5,819 nucleotides of DNA from Candidatus Izemoplasmatales bacterium (lineage in GTDB: Bacteria; Bacillota_I; Bacilli_A; Izemoplasmatales; Hujiaoplasmataceae). Where the stretch lies: assembly GCA_028702245.1 (NCBI GenBank), contig JAQVPE010000060.1, positions 1-5,819 on the forward strand, written 5' to 3'. Shown piece by piece: positions 4,172 through 5,819 of the stretch (positions are counted from its first letter, which is position 1; each line of letters opens with the position of its first letter). A program made the position numbers and the translations under genes. A model generated the notes under the pieces. The model worked only from the letters and a program-made list of their open reading frames with translations, did not search any database and was not told where the DNA came from.

Positions 4172-5819
4172 ATATCATCAGAGTAAACGAACTTAAGAAA
4201 ACATTTGGTGGCTCACTCCTTTTTGACCATGTTTCTTTTCAGCTAAACGACCGCGACAAGGTTGCCCTCATCGGGGACAACGGTGTTGGGAAGTCCACGC
4301 TGTTACGCATGCTTATTAAAGAAGAAGCCCCAGATTCTGGGGACCTTTTTATTTTTGGGAACGCTCGGGCAGGTTATTTGAGCCAAGATGTCTTGGAAAA
4401 AAACGACAATACCTTGATTGAAGAGATGCTTTCCGTCTTCAAGGGCCTCATCAAGATCGAGGCTGACCTCGCGGCCGTAGCCAAAGCACTTGAGAAAGAT
4501 CACTCCGAGCAGATGCTCAAACAATACAGTGCTCTTGAAGAAGATTACTCGCATCAAGGCGGCTATCAATACCACGTTCAGATCGATACGATGCTCAGTC
4601 GCTTTGGCTTTTTGAAAGCAGACTATGATCGCAAGGTTACGAGTTTTTCGGGAGGCGAAAAGACAAGAATCGCGTTCGCGAAACTGCTTTTAAAGAAGCC
4701 AGAAATCTTGTTGCTCGATGAGCCGACCAACCACATGGATATCGAGATCATCGAATGGCTCGAGGACTATCTCAAGCGTTATGAAGGCACGGTACTCATC
4801 GTCACCCACGACAAATACTTCATCAACAAGGTCGCAATGAAAATTTTTGAACTCGATCAAAGCACGCTGGAGATTTATCCGGCGCCCTACGAAGCCTTTG
4901 AAGCGGAAAAAATGAGCCGTTATGAGCAAAAGCTCGGAAACTACGAAAGGCAGCAACAGTTGATCGCCCACTACGAAAGATTTATCGAGCGTTTCCGCTA
5001 TAAAGAGACTAAAGCCAAACAAGCTCAGGATCGCGTCAAAAAGCTGGAGAGGCTGGAACGTTTGGACAAGCCAACATCCCAAAGAAGGAAGATGCATGCC
5101 CAGTTTGAAGGCAAAAGGCCAACTGAAGCCATCGTTATCGAAGCAGTCAAACTGGCGATCGGTTACGAGTATGCGATCCAAGAGAACATCGATTTCCACC
5201 TGAGGGGCTATGATAAACTCGGCGTCATCGGCAAGAACGGCGTTGGCAAAACAACACTCCTCAAAACTTTGCTCGGCGAACTTGAGCCGCTTAAGGGGTC
5301 GCTCTCATTTCTCAAGCGGTATCAGATCGGCTATTTCGATCAGAATGTCGAAGCTTTGCCGAAACAGGGAAATCTGATCCAAGCGATCCACGACTTGTAT
5401 CCGGGAATGACGCTTAAAGAAGTCAGAAGCCATCTAGCGAGCTTCATGTTCATCCAAGACGATTCGCTAAAGGACGTTAGCGTCCTGTCCGGCGGCGAAA
5501 AAGTCAGGTTGAAGTTATGCTTGATGCTTCTTGAAAAACCAGGACTTTTAATTCTCGATGAACCGACGAACCATCTTGATATCTATACAAGGACGATCAT
5601 CGAAGATGTGTTTCAATCTTTCAGCGGTCCCATCATCTTTGTATCTCATGATCGCTACTTCATCAATAAAGTCGCATCGAAACTACTAGTGATGGATGAC
5701 GGCGAATCGCTATACTTTGAAGGAAACTACGACGCCTACAAGGAATACCGGGAAAAACAATCGGAAAAAACAGCGAGCAAGCACAAGACGGAACCATCTC
5801 AAAAAAGCTCAAAGCCATC
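4168..5819 (+). CDS. ABC-F family ATP-binding protein (3' end outside window)
   Basis: The frame is open from ATG 4168 to the right edge: 550 codons with no stop. Two ABC ATPase domains are fused in one soluble chain with no membrane segment, the ABC-F layout of ribosome-binding translation factors (YdiF/Uup/YfmM-like), which act at the E site rather than in transport. Domain 1: Walker A GDNGVGKST 36-44, signature FSGGEKTR 160-167, Walker B ILLLDEP 180-186 with Glu185, switch His214. Linker: charged helical P-tIM-like region at about 245-315 with RFRYKETKAKQAQDR at 275-289. Domain 2: Walker A GKNGVGKTT 355-363, LSGGEKVR 440-447, LLILDEPTNHLD 460-471 with Glu465, His494. Both catalytic Glu and all ATP-site motifs are intact, so both sites should hydrolyse ATP. 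From about 530 a Lys/Ser/Glu-rich tail begins and continues outside. The RBS is AAGGA 4154-4158, nine bases away. Whether it is housekeeping or antibiotic-protecting cannot be told from the sequence. Confidence 0.95.
   Translation, partial: MNIIRVNELKKTFGGSLLFDHVSFQLNDRDKVALIGDNGVGKSTLLRMLIKEEAPDSGDLFIFGNARAGYLSQDVLEKNDNTLIEEMLSVFKGLIKIEADLAAVAKALEKDHSEQMLKQYSALEEDYSHQGGYQYHVQIDTMLSRFGFLKADYDRKVTSFSGGEKTRIAFAKLLLKKPEILLLDEPTNHMDIEIIEWLEDYLKRYEGTVLIVTHDKYFINKVAMKIFELDQSTLEIYPAPYEAFEAEKMSRYEQKLGNYERQQQLIAHYERFIERFRYKETKAKQAQDRVKKLERLERLDKPTSQRRKMHAQFEGKRPTEAIVIEAVKLAIGYEYAIQENIDFHLRGYDKLGVIGKNGVGKTTLLKTLLGELEPLKGSLSFLKRYQIGYFDQNVEALPKQGNLIQAIHDLYPGMTLKEVRSHLASFMFIQDDSLKDVSVLSGGEKVRLKLCLMLLEKPGLLILDEPTNHLDIYTRTIIEDVFQSFSGPIIFVSHDRYFINKVASKLLVMDDGESLYFEGNYDAYKEYREKQSEKTASKHKTEPSQKSSKP

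Noticed and set aside
4690..5199. 169-codon open frame on the minus strand
   Set aside because: It lies wholly opposite the strongly supported ABC-F coding region, encodes no recognisable domain and has no RBS; it is a shadow of the real frame.
4168..5819. ABC transporter ATPase
   Set aside because: There are two fused nucleotide-binding domains with a charged helical linker and no membrane domain or permease gene in view, which fits ABC-F translation factors rather than a transporter.

Overview
The window looks like an ordinary chromosomal stretch of a low-to-mid GC Gram-positive bacterium (Bacillota or a close walled or wall-less relative such as the Acholeplasma/Izemoplasma side of Mycoplasmatota). 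The reasons are strong AGGAGG-type ribosome binding sites, TTGaca/TATAAT promoters, hairpin-plus-U terminators, and a short bacterial pyruvate kinase without the extra C-terminal domain found in Bacillus. TGA appears to act as a stop (the small membrane protein gene ends on it) and tryptophan is encoded by TGG, so the standard bacterial code is inferred and a UGA=Trp mycoplasma is unlikely. The taxonomic placement is an inference from style only; no 16S or other marker is present.

Layout. (1) At 1-411 is the tail of an unidentified gene, overlapping by 11 bases a small four-helix LiaI/LiaF-like membrane protein, closed by a rho-independent terminator at 428-449. (2) At 542-1963 is pyk, a complete 473-residue pyruvate kinase with its own -10 box and RBS. 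It ends in a bidirectional terminator (1971-2001) shared with (3) a convergent minus-strand gene, 2716-2000, encoding a six-helix PAP2/Aur1-like membrane phosphatase or phosphotransferase. (4) The 158-base gap 2717-2874 carries two good back-to-back promoters and two operator-like dyads; the second dyad sits inside the forward promoter. (5) The forward promoter drives a stand-alone, CAT-fold, E2-like acyltransferase homologue (2875-3741), which lacks a lipoyl domain and the catalytic histidine, followed 20 bases later by a two-helix small membrane protein (3762-4055). (6) A new extended -10 promoter (4082-4110) leads through a palindrome and a possible 12-codon leader ORF into an ABC-F ATPase gene (4168 onward) that runs off the right edge.

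Functionally this is a set of mostly independent transcription units: an envelope-associated membrane pair, a glycolytic enzyme, a lipid-phosphate-type membrane enzyme, an E2-like protein of unknown role and a ribosome-associated ABC-F ATPase. I see no mobile element, CRISPR array, tRNA or rRNA. No clearly new multi-gene system is evident. The most rewarding points are the His-less CAT-like protein under an apparently repressible promoter and the possible leader-peptide control of the ABC-F gene.
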